Assembly: GCA_032871835.1 (NCBI GenBank)
Contig: CM065303.1
Span: 57,450,597-57,514,596 of the forward strand
DNA from: Dipteronia dyeriana
Lineage: Eukaryota > Streptophyta > Magnoliopsida > Sapindales > Sapindaceae
Direction: 5' to 3'
DNA length: 64,000 nt
Under the pieces are notes generated by a model. That model searched no databases. It saw only the letters and a program-made list of their open reading frames with translations, and was not told where the DNA came from. How positions within the stretch are numbered: position 1 is the first letter of the stretch; every line of letters begins with the position of its first letter. The translations under genes and the position numbers were made by a program. Shown here in pieces: positions 49,401 to 60,575 of the stretch.

Positions 49401-49929
49401 ACCAAACCTACACCAAAATCGTAACTCATTAACCGCAAATTAATAACACTTGTATTTCAAAAACATTTTCATCCCATCAAGCATTCACATTTACTAAAAT
49501 GTGGGCACAACTCAGATACCGGTTTCAAAAGACAGCCATTATCATATCCTAATTTTCCTATGAAATTCATAACATAATTCAAAACTATTCCACAAAGATA
49601 AACTTTAGCATTTTACCATCATCCCAACAATGGACATGTCTAAGTTTGTTGTATTCTAATTATAGCACCGGTACCAACTTTATTTTAAAGATTTCATAAA
49701 CAATTAAACAAAACAGACACTTTAAAGATATGTTATAATTATAGGTCATTTTCCCCGAGCTACAACAGCAAGGGCTTCTATGCGCCCATGGGTACCAACC
49801 ACTCTACAAATAAAAATAAAATGCAATAAAACAATGGAATTATATTCGTTTTCATTGAACATACCATCAAACGATCACTTGAAAAAAAAAACAAAATCTA
49901 GAGAGAAATTTGAACCTAAAAATTCCTCT
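49401..49929. other. spacer between minisatellite and Ulp1 remnant, no gene seen
   Basis: AT-rich. A GC-richer phrase at about 49750-49800 (CCCCGAGCTACAACAGCAAG) may be a decayed last exon of the neighbouring Ulp1 gene, but no motif could be read. Confidence 0.35.
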
Positions 49930-50390
49930 TGGAATCTATGGGAGACTTATATGTAACACTATTATTATATATCTTGAATGCAAGTTGTTTTCAAAGTCGA
50001 ATATATCCTTCTGTCCCAAGTTCCGGTTAGTTGTTTCACAATTGCCGTCTCTGCATCCTTGTAAATAAATACTCCACAACTGCAATTGTCGACCTGTTGC
50101 GGAATATTTTGATTGGTCGATTCACCAACAGTGAGTATACTTGCTCATAGTTTTTCGCTCCTATTTGAGAAGAAACCACATTTGTTCAAAATATTTGGAA
50201 GCAGTTGCCTTAGGGGCATTACTTATCTGAAACGCTGGCATTGATTGTTCTTTTTCTTTGCTCCAGTTGGATCATATATGGAAATGTGACGGTCAAGTAG
50301 ATCGACCTTGCATAAAATCCAATAGCCATCGAGTTCCCCAACACAACACGGAATCAACAACTGCATTCAAATCACAAATCACCATTTTTG
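49930..50390 (-). pseudogene. Ulp1-type (C48) SUMO-protease remnant of a transposon
   Basis: Two exon-like pieces on the minus strand match the C-terminal half of Ulp1 peptidases. Near 50262-50365: LLIPCCVGELDGYWILCKVD then LLDRHISIYDPTGA, equivalent to the catalytic His-Trp strand and the YD aspartate strand, with tyrosine where the histidine of HW should be. Near 49975-50110: QVDNCSCGVFIYKDAETAI, equivalent to the Q-x(n)-CGVF active-site cysteine block. Stops and a frame change lie between. Plant transposons of the Mutator class often carry Ulp1-like domains, and those with DUF1985 resemble the relic at 1080-2279. The altered histidine and broken frame argue against a cellular SUMO protease. 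Confidence 0.6.
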
Positions 50391-50759
50391 CTTCAAGAAA
50401 CAAATATGTAAACCGAGTAACGAATATAATAGTTGGTAGTAAGAAATTTATATAACTCACTTGTGTATATAACCACCATGGTTGTCCTCATCCCGGTCTA
50501 TTACCACAACAATATTCAATCCATCCCTGTCTGTCCCCACCATGGTTTTTAGGAAAGATGTTGAAGTGCTTGAAATAACTGGACATGAATTCCTCGTGCT
50601 TCACTTCCTGGCGTAAGATATCCTCTATAATAGTTATGTTCTTAAACCTACAACCCACATTGATTAATGTTTCTTGATTCCATTTATTCCTTTTTACCTT
50701 CAGCTACTGGTCATAATCAATGTTTTCCATATGCACAATTCAAATAACTTGGGTTCAAT

Positions 50760-51070
50760 TAAGTAAACACATAATGTTTCATCAATTAAAAACACATATT
50801 TCCAATCCAAATAAACACACTAGTCAAGCCCAATTAAACAAACTTATTTTTTACTCAATTAAACACATACCTATTTTCTGCCTAATTAAACACACCAGTC
50901 ATACCCAATTAAAAACACACCTATTTTTTACCCCAATTAAACACACCAGTCATATCGAATTAAACACACTGGTCATGTCCAATTAAACACGTACCTATTT
51001 TCTACCCAATTAAGCACACGCGTACTACCTAATTAAACACACACCTATTTCCAAACCAATTAAACACACT
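50760..51070. repeat. CCAATTAAACACAC array, second form
   Basis: Around ten units of CAATTAAACACACCAGTCAT alternating with CCTATTTTCTACC. The shared AATTAAACACACC core ties it to 49065-49400, and together the arrays bracket the Ulp1 remnant. May be subterminal sequence of one large element (inference). Confidence 0.75.
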
Positions 51071-51999
51071 ACCAACAAAACAACCAAGAAACAAAGATTA
51101 AAAGAATTTTTGAACATTACAATGAAACAGATCTCACTGACAACGACCTATACCCTAGCTAGTAGCTGTATCACACCCTCAATCACAATATCGAAACACA
51201 CAAAAGAAACAAAAGAAACACAAAGACAAGCATATAATCAATATAGATATCTTTGTTATGTCCTCTATTTCACTTGTAAGTTTCTCATCATCATCATCTT
51301 ATTCTACTTATTTATTGAATAAATTGTAATGCACCAAAACAGAGTTCAACTTTATATGTTTCACTATAGATATTTTTATTCAAATTTCTTATCATCATCA
51401 ACTATGCATTACCATTTATTCAACTTTGTCAATTTCACTTTTTAAAAACTAACTTCACATATTCACGCACAAAGTGGATATGGATTCAGTTGATAAGGAT
51501 ATGAAAAGAAAAACACAAACTGCCAAAACAGAATTAATTCGTCACTCCTTAAACATATTAAATGGATATCACGATATGAGGTCAAAAGTTAAATACCAGA
51601 ATAACTACATAGACAAACACAAAATGCCAAAGCAGAATTGTACTTCAAAATTACAAGATAGGAAAATAAACAAGTCCTTTCTTTCGAATTTGTATGCTAA
51701 TCAAATAGCAAAAACAAAATGTGTAATTTTTTTTCAATACCAAACAAAAGAAAATAGATATTTAGAAGAACAAATAGAAGAAATTGGCAAACAACAACCG
51801 AGAAGGGGATTAAAACAGAAAACATCACTAAGTAACAAACGAGATTTAGTTACCTTCAACAACAGAGAAAGGGATTTCCTTTCGTCATGCCGCTAAAGAA
51901 AGTTAAGGAAGAGCCGTTGAGTCGGGGTTAGGCCAACTGGGTCAGGGTTGGGGTCATGCAATCCCCGTCGTGCTAGGTCTCACTGCAAACACTGCACAC
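51071..51999. other. no recognisable gene
   Basis: The longest frame (51474-51896, plus strand) encodes about 140 lysine/asparagine/glutamine-rich residues without a motif, consistent with AT-biased noise. 51900-51999 is GC-richer (GGGGTTAGGCC-like) and unassigned. Confidence 0.4.
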
Positions 52000-53670
52000 C
52001 ACTACAAAAAAGGTCATTTTTGACCGCTAAATGTCGTCGAAAAAGGCTATTTCAGGTCAAAAATACGTTTTTCCGACGGGAAAAAGTCGTCGGAGGCCGT
52101 CACAAATACGCTTATCTCAATTAACCATTTCTGACGAGCCGTCACAAATACGACCATTTCCGACGGTAAGGGCGGTCGAACGGAAAAAGCAAAAGTCTCG
52201 TGGGTAATAGTAATTAAAAGTGGTCAAAATTACTAATATTTCTGACGGCTTACCTTTCTTTCCGACGGGAATGGATGTTGGAAAAAGTTTAAAGACAAAA
52301 AAAAAAATAAAGCGCGCCGCATCACCCAAGCTAATTCCATACATTTTTTGTGACTCAAACCCATAACCTCAATGATAGATTATGAATGTTGCTATTACCG
52401 TTTTACTATAACTTTATATCTGATATCTTTAGCTTACTATTTATATATAAGCTATTGATATGTTTGAATACTAACTAATTAAATATATTTTTGTATAATA
52501 TTTAAATATAATTATTGATAATGTTTTTTGAAAGTAACATTTTTATTAAAATATTTCCCTTATATGATAGGAAATTACATTTTACTACTGTATCTCGAAA
52601 TAGGATATACATATATTATATCATTGTTGATTTTATTTTTTATAATCAACATTTTACTAAAAAAATAATAATTTAAACTTATTTCAGTAAAATTTATAAT
52701 TATTTTATATGATAAACAAATAGATATTAAAAAAAATTATAAGAGTTATTTTTTCCCCAAAAAATATGATATAGTAATGTCATTAAACATAATTATAAAT
52801 AACTAAATAATTACAAGAATGTAATTATTAATAATTTTGCTATATTTTATTTTGATTTAATTTAGTTAGATATACACATAAAGTAGATTTCTTATTAGTA
52901 CCATTGTTTTGTCCCTAAAGTCTAGTCCCTATTGTTTAATTTTTTTACAGTGATCGATATAAATTTTAATTTTTTTTACATTATCTATGATATAGTTTTT
53001 TGAAAAATTCAAAATTAAATCAAAATATTTGGTGAAAAATGTGATAGAGAGATTTCGTTAAAAAATAGTGATAAATAAGAAATAACACATATGGTGATAC
53101 ATTTAAAATATTGATCTACAAGTTACATTTTTTTTGTAGTGTATAAATTACAAATCAAATACATTCCATTGTAATTTATTAATTAATATTAAAATAATAA
53201 ATTATTATTTTTTTCTAAGACAATGCCATGAAAAATAATGTAGAAAATAGTACTACATTTTTGACAGCATAATTTCCATTAAAATTAATTTGAATTAAAT
53301 TTTATCATTTCCAACGACACTTTTTATACCGTAAGAAACATGTGTAATATTGATATTTTTCTCATTATTTTCGTCAGCATAAAAAATACCGTTAGAAATA
53401 TGGACTATTTTCGACGATACAAAAAATACCGTCAGAAATAAGGACCATTTCCGACGGCCAATAGGCCGTTTGAAATGTTGTATTAATTTTTCCATATTTC
53501 TGACGGCATAAAAGACTATTTCCGATGGTTATTCGACCGTCGAAAATGTGGTATTTCATTTTCACTCATTTTCGACGGCTCTAATATGGCCATCAGAAAA
53601 TGTACCATTACCGACGACAATTAGTGCCGTCGGAAATAATTCATCACTAATATGTATTTTTTTTGTAGTG
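52000..53670. mobile_element. non-autonomous CACTA (En/Spm) element, perfect CAC duplication
   Basis: Starts CACTACAAAAAA at 52000 and ends TTTTTTTGTAGTG at 53670, with CAC directly outside both ends (51997-51999 and 53671-53673): the signature of CACTA transposons. Both subterminal 300-bp zones are packed with TTTCCGACGG and CCGTCGGAAA-type units, the kind bound by the element's accessory protein. The 1-kb centre is AT-rich with no transposase. A second terminus-like TTTTTTTTGTAGTG lies inside at 53128-53141. The short frames inside are artefacts. Confidence 0.9.
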
Positions 53671-53673
53671 CAC

Positions 53674-53851
53674 ACCGTCGATCGATTGCCTCTCATCATG
53701 TCGAAAATGCCGCTCAAGTCCACGATCAATTGCCTCTCATCACGTCGTCGGTCGATTGCCTCTCGTTACGCCTCCGGTCGATTGCCTCTTGGTCGATTGT
53801 CTTTCAATTCAAATTCTAGGGTTTCTCTCTTCTCTAACTATTCTCTCTCTT
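53674..53851. other. GC-richer spacer with GTCGATTGCCTCT repeats
   Basis: Four near-copies of (G)TCGATTGCCTCT at 53688-53790, then GGGTTTCTCTCTTCTC. No gene recognised; the frame at 53548-53904 crosses the CACTA boundary and is not a gene. Confidence 0.4.
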
Positions 53852-54373
53852 TTTCACAATCTCCCTCTTCTTGTTTTTTATTAATTCTTTTTTTCCTTTT
53901 TTAATTCTTTTTTATGAAGGGCACTTTTGTCCCCAAAGTGGATTTTTTTTAAGAAACAATAAATTCACTAATTCTGGATAAATTTAATAAACCTACTAAT
54001 TTTATGTTCACTTTTGAATTTTACCCTTTCACAATCTCCCTCTTCTTGTTTTTTATTAATTCTTTTTTTCCTTTTTTATTTCTTTTTTATGAAGGGCACT
54101 TTTGTCCCAAAAGTGGATTTTTTTAAGAAACAATAAATTCACTAATTTTGGATAAATTTAATAAACCTACTAATTTTATAACCACTTTTGAATTTTCCCC
54201 TTTCACAATCTCCCTCTTCTTGTTTTTTATTAATTCTTTTTTTCCCTTTTTAATTCTTTTTTATGAAGGGCACTTTTGTCCAAAAAGTGGATTTTTTTAA
54301 GAAACAATAAATTCACTAATTTTGGATAAATTTAATAAACCTACTAATTTTATGTTCACTTTTGAATTTTACC
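53852..54373. repeat. three-copy 174-bp tandem repeat
   Basis: Units start at 53855, 54030 and 54204 with CACAATCTCCCTCTTCTTG and end in TTTTGAATTTTACCC (second copy TTTTGAATTTTCCCC). They contain GAAGGGCACTTTTGTCC and ATAAATTCACTAATT and differ by only a few bases, so the triplication is recent. The unit ends resemble terminal sequences of plant Mutator-like elements (inference). Confidence 0.85.
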
Positions 54374-54375
54374 CA

Positions 54376-54380
<5 letters not shown>

Positions 54381-54430
<50 letters not shown>
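54381..54430. repeat. (TA)n microsatellite
   Basis: About 25 uninterrupted TA units between the 174-bp repeats and the RDR1-B downstream region. 54431-54860 is AT-rich with no gene seen. Confidence 0.95.
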
Positions 54431-54435
<5 letters not shown>

Positions 54436-54952
54436 GTTTTCCTATCAATACGTACTGATATAACTTATTAGTGCATTACCTATGGATCATTGATTATAGA
54501 GAAACTTGGACAAATGCATACACTTTGAGTCAAAATGTGTAAATCTAATGGTTTATATCCAACGTACTGACGAATTTATATCAGTACACACTGCTTTAAA
54601 AAATTATATATATATAAGAAAACCCAAAAATCATCTTATCAGTGAAACCAACTCATTTTTTTATTGGTATAAACCAGATTTTTTTAACAAATAATACCTA
54701 AGAGTAATAGATTATGGGTGGATGTGGATCATCTCCTCACCTTAATATCCTTACCTTGGTCTCATATCATAATCTATTCTCATGTGTCTAATATTATAAA
54801 TCAATTTTCTGTTTTTTATTTTTATTTTTGTCTTAACACTACAAAAGAATAGAGCGGATACAAACATATACTTTACTTCATTAGGGAAAATATACAAGAT
54901 ATTTAAAATATTTTACAACCTTTCTAGGCAGGAATCATACTTTTATAATTTC

Positions 54953-57900
54953 TCAATACAAATATAATCCACGTTTCAACTGACGCTCTAGAGATGACAG
55001 ATCCAGAGAACTTCTAATACTTCTTTTATCCCTCTTGATTGTGATCAGCTTGTCATACACACACCAAGGGAAGCTAAGAAAATGATCTCTTTTCAAGCCC
55101 TCATTGTAGCAACCCCAATAGGTATGATGATATGTGACATAGTACCAAGCTGAAGCTTTTGCATATACATCATCTCCAGAATCTGATACACTTTCCTTCT
55201 CATTGAACCAGCCTCTAGCTTCTTTTCTCAACGACTTTACTGCCATACCAATTGCTTCTGCATCTCTTTTCTTAGTGAACGATTTTGAAATTTTCATTAT
55301 ACCACCACTGAGTATTTCTGCTTCAGTTTTGATGCCATAATAATCCATAAGATTACCCAGTTTGTAGTCATAATTGTCTTTGTGATAGAAAGCATCATCA
55401 ATGTAATCCTCAAAGCCATCGACTTCCATGTCAGGGTCATAAGACCACCTCGCCGCTTCACGAGTGAATGAGCTAAGAAAACTTCCATGGGGTGAAATGT
55501 TCTTCACCGCTCGGAAAAGCTTTCCTATCACATTGTGTGACTCGTAAGTGGGTTTGTCAGGCTTTTCCATGAAATCTGGATATTCTTTGACATATAAATG
55601 TTGAGGTATTTCAGCAGGTACTCCAGTTTTTGGAAAGTCAACTGCAATTGAAAATTTCTCAGCTAGTTCTAAGCATGGCTTGCTCATTGCTTTTTGAGGC
55701 TCTCTATCAGCAAAAACAGTGTGAGCATTTGCAATAATTCCCAACCTATCATTCACTATGTAGTTGGTGAAATACTCCTCAACTTCCTGTACCAAAGAAA
55801 ATAACATCTCATATGTAAATAACTGAAGAACAATATCGTTTGGTTCTACACTTGTATGGGACAAGAAAAAACCATCTCAATCATTCATTGGTTTCAAGAA
55901 TGTCCAAATGTCATATCCCATTTTTATAGGTACAATGCATGCGACTTAAATACTGCTAGCAAAAACTAAATAAACAAATTTTCAAACAAAAAAAAAACAT
56001 GAATTTTGGCATATTCAAATGAGAGAACAAAAATGGTACAAAATTTCCTTCATGTTTGATTGTCTAAAAGAGTAATACCTCCATTGTAACATCATGATCT
56101 AACTGAATGGTTTGTGCTGGGTTATAGTCCATGGGCTGTTCTTGCCGTGGCGGAATTAATTCATCGTCCCAACAGACAAAGTAGATATCTCCATCCAAAT
56201 CACTTCCCGAACATTCATTTGGATGAGGTCTAAAATGATAAATTAATTTTAAATGTCAGTAAAAGACAAAATTTCTGAACAAGACAATTGATTTTACATA
56301 TCACAATACCATAGACAAAAAAAAAAAAAAAAAACCAAAACGATAGCATACTAAAGAATCAATCATGACAAATTTAAAGCTTCCATGTACAGTGTCATAC
56401 GAAAAAAATCCTATTAATCCAAATATGGCCAGTATAAATATGCTTTGGTTTCTTGCAAAATTCTTAGGCTACATAGGGGGACTCAGGGTCAAATACCCAT
56501 CTGTCATATGACAGGAGAAAATATTAAAGGGATAAATTGGGGATTGCATGGCTGTCAGATATATCTCAAATTGTTCGGTCCCCAAATCTTAGACAACAGA
56601 CAGACTTAACTTCACCGGTTTGTGACAGACAAATTCAATCAGAAGGCATGCTATGAGCTTCATAAGTTCCAATGAAGCAGAGACACATTACTATTGCAAA
56701 TTTACATGTAAGTTTACCAACTTAGCGTCTTGCTCCATATACATACTTTACACATTCTGAAATGCTCTATCTACCAAGGAACAAATTCATGGCAAACTGA
56801 AAGTTATATTCTAGGTTGGCAGAAAATGTATTTATGTACATGTGATTGATCAAGACACAAGGAAATCTAGGCAATGCCAATGAAATATAATTCAGTGCAT
56901 ACCACAGCATTCCAGCTAACGGTGTCCCAACCAAAGACTTACCTCTTTCCTTTCTGTGGAAAGACAACACAATCGATCATATGGTGCAAAGCTGGCACAT
57001 TCACAGCCCTTAAAACGCGCACATCACCTGGGTGCAAGCAAGGATTTTTTGCAACAACAATATCTCCTTCAACAATGTAGCGCCGCACTAATCCATTACT
57101 GCTATTCATGATAGAATCATCACTCAAATGCCTACATCCAGCACTGGAAAATTGCACAAACACCTGCCCATAGTTTAGCATTCTTTTTTCATCTAGACAC
57201 CCCATCATAGATCTTGCACTGGGTATGTATATCCTTGTTTTAGTCCGCAAATCCAACAACTTTGATGCCCGGAATGTTTGCAGCATCATCGATAGGAATG
57301 GTTCAGCATCTGGCTTATAATTGCATAAGAGCATTTCCTTGAGAATATTAGTGTTTTCTCCTGGAGTCATCAGCTCTAGAGCCTCCTGTGCCCTTAACGG
57401 ATCTGTTAAGATAGCATCCAGTTGATCTACAGCCTCTCTTTGTTTCTTCTCAAAGACATGATCCTGAACTCCAAGTGTAGAAAGAAGAGTTATTATTTGA
57501 CGATTTAGATAACAGGGCTGATACTTGCTCCATCCCAAAACATCCAGTTTTCGAATATCAGATTCATATTTGCGCATGCTATTTCTCAATGACAATTTCT
57601 TTGACGAAGTGGGATCAACAGCCACTACGCCTTTGTATCCACCATATCGAATCTGAAAGGCAGATGGAGAAACACCTTTCAACCCACATTTTGAGGCCAC
57701 TCTACGAGCAAATTCAGCAGAAATTTTGCCAATACCATCAGAGAACACATATTTAGTTCCACCCCTTTCAACCTCTATATCAGGAATGACCTCTATTTCA
57801 TGTGTGCCAACGCTAAGGGTTTCGGTCGATGAACCAAAGGACTGACCCAGTCTAGCAGCATATTTTGCCACATTTTTTATATGGCGAAAATTTCCCATCC

Positions 57901-58834
57901 ATTCCCTTATATCTGCAGCAGTTTTTCCATCAATTGATGCAAACATCCAAGCAGAATTTTCGCGCAATTGACTTGATGAAAAGGCAAGAAATTCAAACTT
58001 CTTATCACCAATTACTATTCCATTTCGAAGAGTAGAAAGAATCCTTCTGAAAATTTCAGTCCTCTCCCCATTAGCAGAAGATGTACGCGGACACAAGTTT
58101 GTTGAATACATTTTATCCAAATCCTCATCAACAAATGAAACACGAAGAAAATTGTCAATATATCTTATATATTTGCGTAGTACACGATTCGAGACATTGA
58201 TTTCTGGACCACAAAAGTAAACTTTACAAGGTGTTACTTGAACTCTGTGTACATATACCAAACCATCATCTAAAGATATAGCATGTGATCTTAGCATATT
58301 CCTAGATGAGATGTATTTTCTGTACTGTTCATTGAGCCACACTGAAGGTTCATAACAACATTCTTTTAAATAACAGAGTTTATCCAGAGCATGTTCTATG
58401 AAGGTCAAGTTGAACCTACGTGCATCAACAAACCTATAAAAATTTGAATCAAGTGTTGGCCCTGAAAGACACCCATTTTGAACCAACAAATTAATCTTAA
58501 AAAGGATCTCATATGGCAAGTCTGCTCCATATGGAGGACCAACAATGGGGACTAGCTGATAATTATGAGAATAAGCATAACCACTTTCCAGAACAAATGA
58601 GCCTTCACTTTCTTTGTAGTAAGGAAAGTGATCTTGAAAGTTTGGAAGTTTAAAGTTGTAAGGAAGCTCCAAACAAAATCCAGTAGACTGCCCAATACAG
58701 TTTGATGGGGTGAAATCCGTTGTCCGTATCCATTGATCATCATGGACATCCTTAAAATAGTTTAACAAAGGATCATCTAGTACATGGCCTGAAGAGCGTA
58801 TATCTCTCTTGAAAACACGAGGACATCCAAATAA
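54953..58834 (-). CDS. RDR1: RNA-dependent RNA polymerase 1, copy B (exons 2-4; exon 1 not in window)
   Basis: Same role as copy A. Exons 56943-58834, 56079-56229 and 54953-55786 have the same lengths and phases as copy A exons 2-4 (1892, 151, and 834 against 837 bases), all with GT-AG boundaries and no stop. Core motifs are kept: YVFSDGIGKIS, RYGGYKGVVAVDP, PGENTNILKEM, AKNPCLHPGDVRVL and, in exon 3, GSDLDGD. About 55 of 609 residues in exon 2 differ from copy A, and one aspartate is missing in exon 4 (DD for DDD). The acceptor of exon 2 is intact, but 300 bases upstream the intron runs into a copia LTR at 59135, so the exon with MGKTI and the RRM-like region must lie right of the window if it exists. 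Without it the protein would lack about 179 residues. Functional, interrupted or pseudogenised status cannot be settled here. Confidence 0.9.
56312..56745. other. 430-bp segment present only in RDR1-B intron 2
   Basis: Copy A reads CCATAGACATACTTTACAC straight through (about 5511-5530). Copy B has CCATAGACA, a run of about 18 A, roughly 430 unique bases and then CCATATACATACTTTACAC. The near-identical CATAnACA at both edges allows either an insertion in B or a short-repeat deletion in A. No inverted ends or coding content seen. Confidence 0.65.
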
Positions 58835-59134
58835 CTTGCAAGCAAAAGAACAAAAAAGAATACTGTTAGTAAACTAACAATTAATACCATTAACAATAAT
58901 ACTCTAAGATGGTCAGATTTTGTTGTCTATCTAATTCCAAATTATCCCATTGCAGTATGTGGCCTATGTTTGAAACTTTGAAATGTAAATATAATTTAAT
59001 GATGTATTAGCAATCTAGTCCATCAGAACCCTACATAAGTAACCTTCAACAAACGACTCTAAGAATTGCCAAAATACAAACACTCTGATTTTATTTCATA
59101 TCAAGACCTATATTTCTCTACATTGAAAGAAACT

Positions 59135-59372
59135 TGTGGGAAAGTACACGATTCCAATCGGGATTCTTTCCTACTGTAAATCAATTAGTTATAGATTACA
59201 GATTCCTAAGAATTAGGGGAATCCCTTGATTTTAGGGATTAGTTTTCAGGAAAGAGTTAGTTTCCTATTGTATCTTAGTTTTCCCATTTTTTCGTGTCAA
59301 CCATATAAGTCCTAGGTGTCTGTACACTTGTAATTAAATTTTCTAGCAATTAGATATTCTTTTTTTTTTCCA
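59135..59372 (+). repeat. 5' LTR of the RDR1-B intronic copia element
   Basis: Short LTR starting TGTGGGAAAGTACACG and ending in a T-run then CCA. It contains CCATATAAGTCC (TATA-like) near 59311 and AATTAAATTTTCTAG before the end. The start could be two bases further in. Confidence 0.75.
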
Positions 59373-59559
59373 CTCGGTATTAGAGCCCTAAGCTCATCTT
59401 GGGATCGATTTTTTTTTTCTTTGGCGTTTATTGCCCTAATCCTGTCCAGCCTTCATTGCTGACTGTTTCTTCAAGTCTTCATAGCTGTTTTTATTTTCTC
59501 CCAACAGTCGGTTTATATCTATTCCTAGCCCTTATTTCAGTTCTCAAAAGCCTCACCAC

Positions 59560-60560
59560 ATCGGAAACACCCGAAGCAATCACGTCTGCCCAGTCCGAGG
59601 AAGTAATATTTGGCAATCAAGGTGAGAAACCTCCGGGAGAGTTACAGAATATTCATTCTGCATACAGATTGAATAGGACAGAATTATTTGAAATGGTCGC
59701 AGACGGTTTGAACTTTTCAGAAAGGAAAAGGTAAACTAAGCCACCTTCTCGGTACAAGACCTCAGAAGAGAGATCCTAAATTTGAAGATTGGGATAAGAA
59801 GGACTCCTTGGTTATGTCATGGTTGTGGAACTCTAAGACACCAAATATCAGTGATACTTGCATGTTCTTGACCACAACCAAAGATATTTGGGAGTCAACT
59901 CGACAAACATACTCCATGGTCAAAGATGTTGCCTAGGTCTATAAGATCAAGGCTAAAATTTCTGCTGCAAAGCAAGGAAGTAAGTTCGTTACCGAATATG
60001 CAAACCCTCTAAAAAATCTCTGACAGGAATTGGACCATTACCGTTGCATAGAGATGAAATGCAGTGACAATTCAGCAATTTTGAAGACATTCATTGAGAG
60101 AGAGATCGAGTCATGACTTTCTTGTTGGTCTTAATGCTGAATTCGATCAACTCAGAACTCGGATTTTGGGGAGAGAGGAGCTGCCATCATTGAACGAAGC
60201 TATCTCCATGGTTAGCAGAGGAAAGTAGAAGACATGTAATGCTTGAACTGCCAACATCAGATCGAGGGATTAGCTATGGTGCCCAATAACAGTAAATCCA
60301 GATCTTTGAATCCCCGAACAGCAAAGTGATTTGTCAAAAACTTCAAACCGTGACACACTATGGTGTACATATTGCAAGAAACCAAGGCACACCAAGGAGC
60401 GGTGCTAGAAGCTGATTGGAAGATCTTCAACCTCAAGCACGGAATGGGGTTATAAGAGAGGACAGTTCGGGCAAGCCAATTGGACTGTAGTCCAACCGAA
60501 TCAAGAAACTGTAACTCCTCAAGTATCTACGGAACAGAGAAATTTAACATGGCAGAAATA
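59560..60560 (+). pseudogene. copia gag relic with zinc knuckle
   Basis: Frame pieces read NIHSAYRLNRTELFEMV, FEDWDKKDSLVMSWLWNS, FLTTTKDIWESTRQTYSMV and IKAKISAAKQGSKFVTEY, the capsid-like domain of this copia group, broken by a frameshift near 59730 and a stop near 59936. At 60361-60415 CTYCKKPRHTKERC forms a CX2CX4HX4C knuckle, followed by a TAG. Confidence 0.75.
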
Positions 60561-60575
60561 GAAAAACTGTAGAAC

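Noticed and set aside
34730..51070. CRISPR-like appearance of the AATTAAACACACC arrays
   Set aside because: Units vary in length and sequence, there are no constant repeats with unique spacers, and the context is a plant genome.
51474..51896. 140-codon plus-strand frame
   Set aside because: Composition (Lys, Asn, Gln) follows the local AT bias, no domain, no supporting splice or promoter context.
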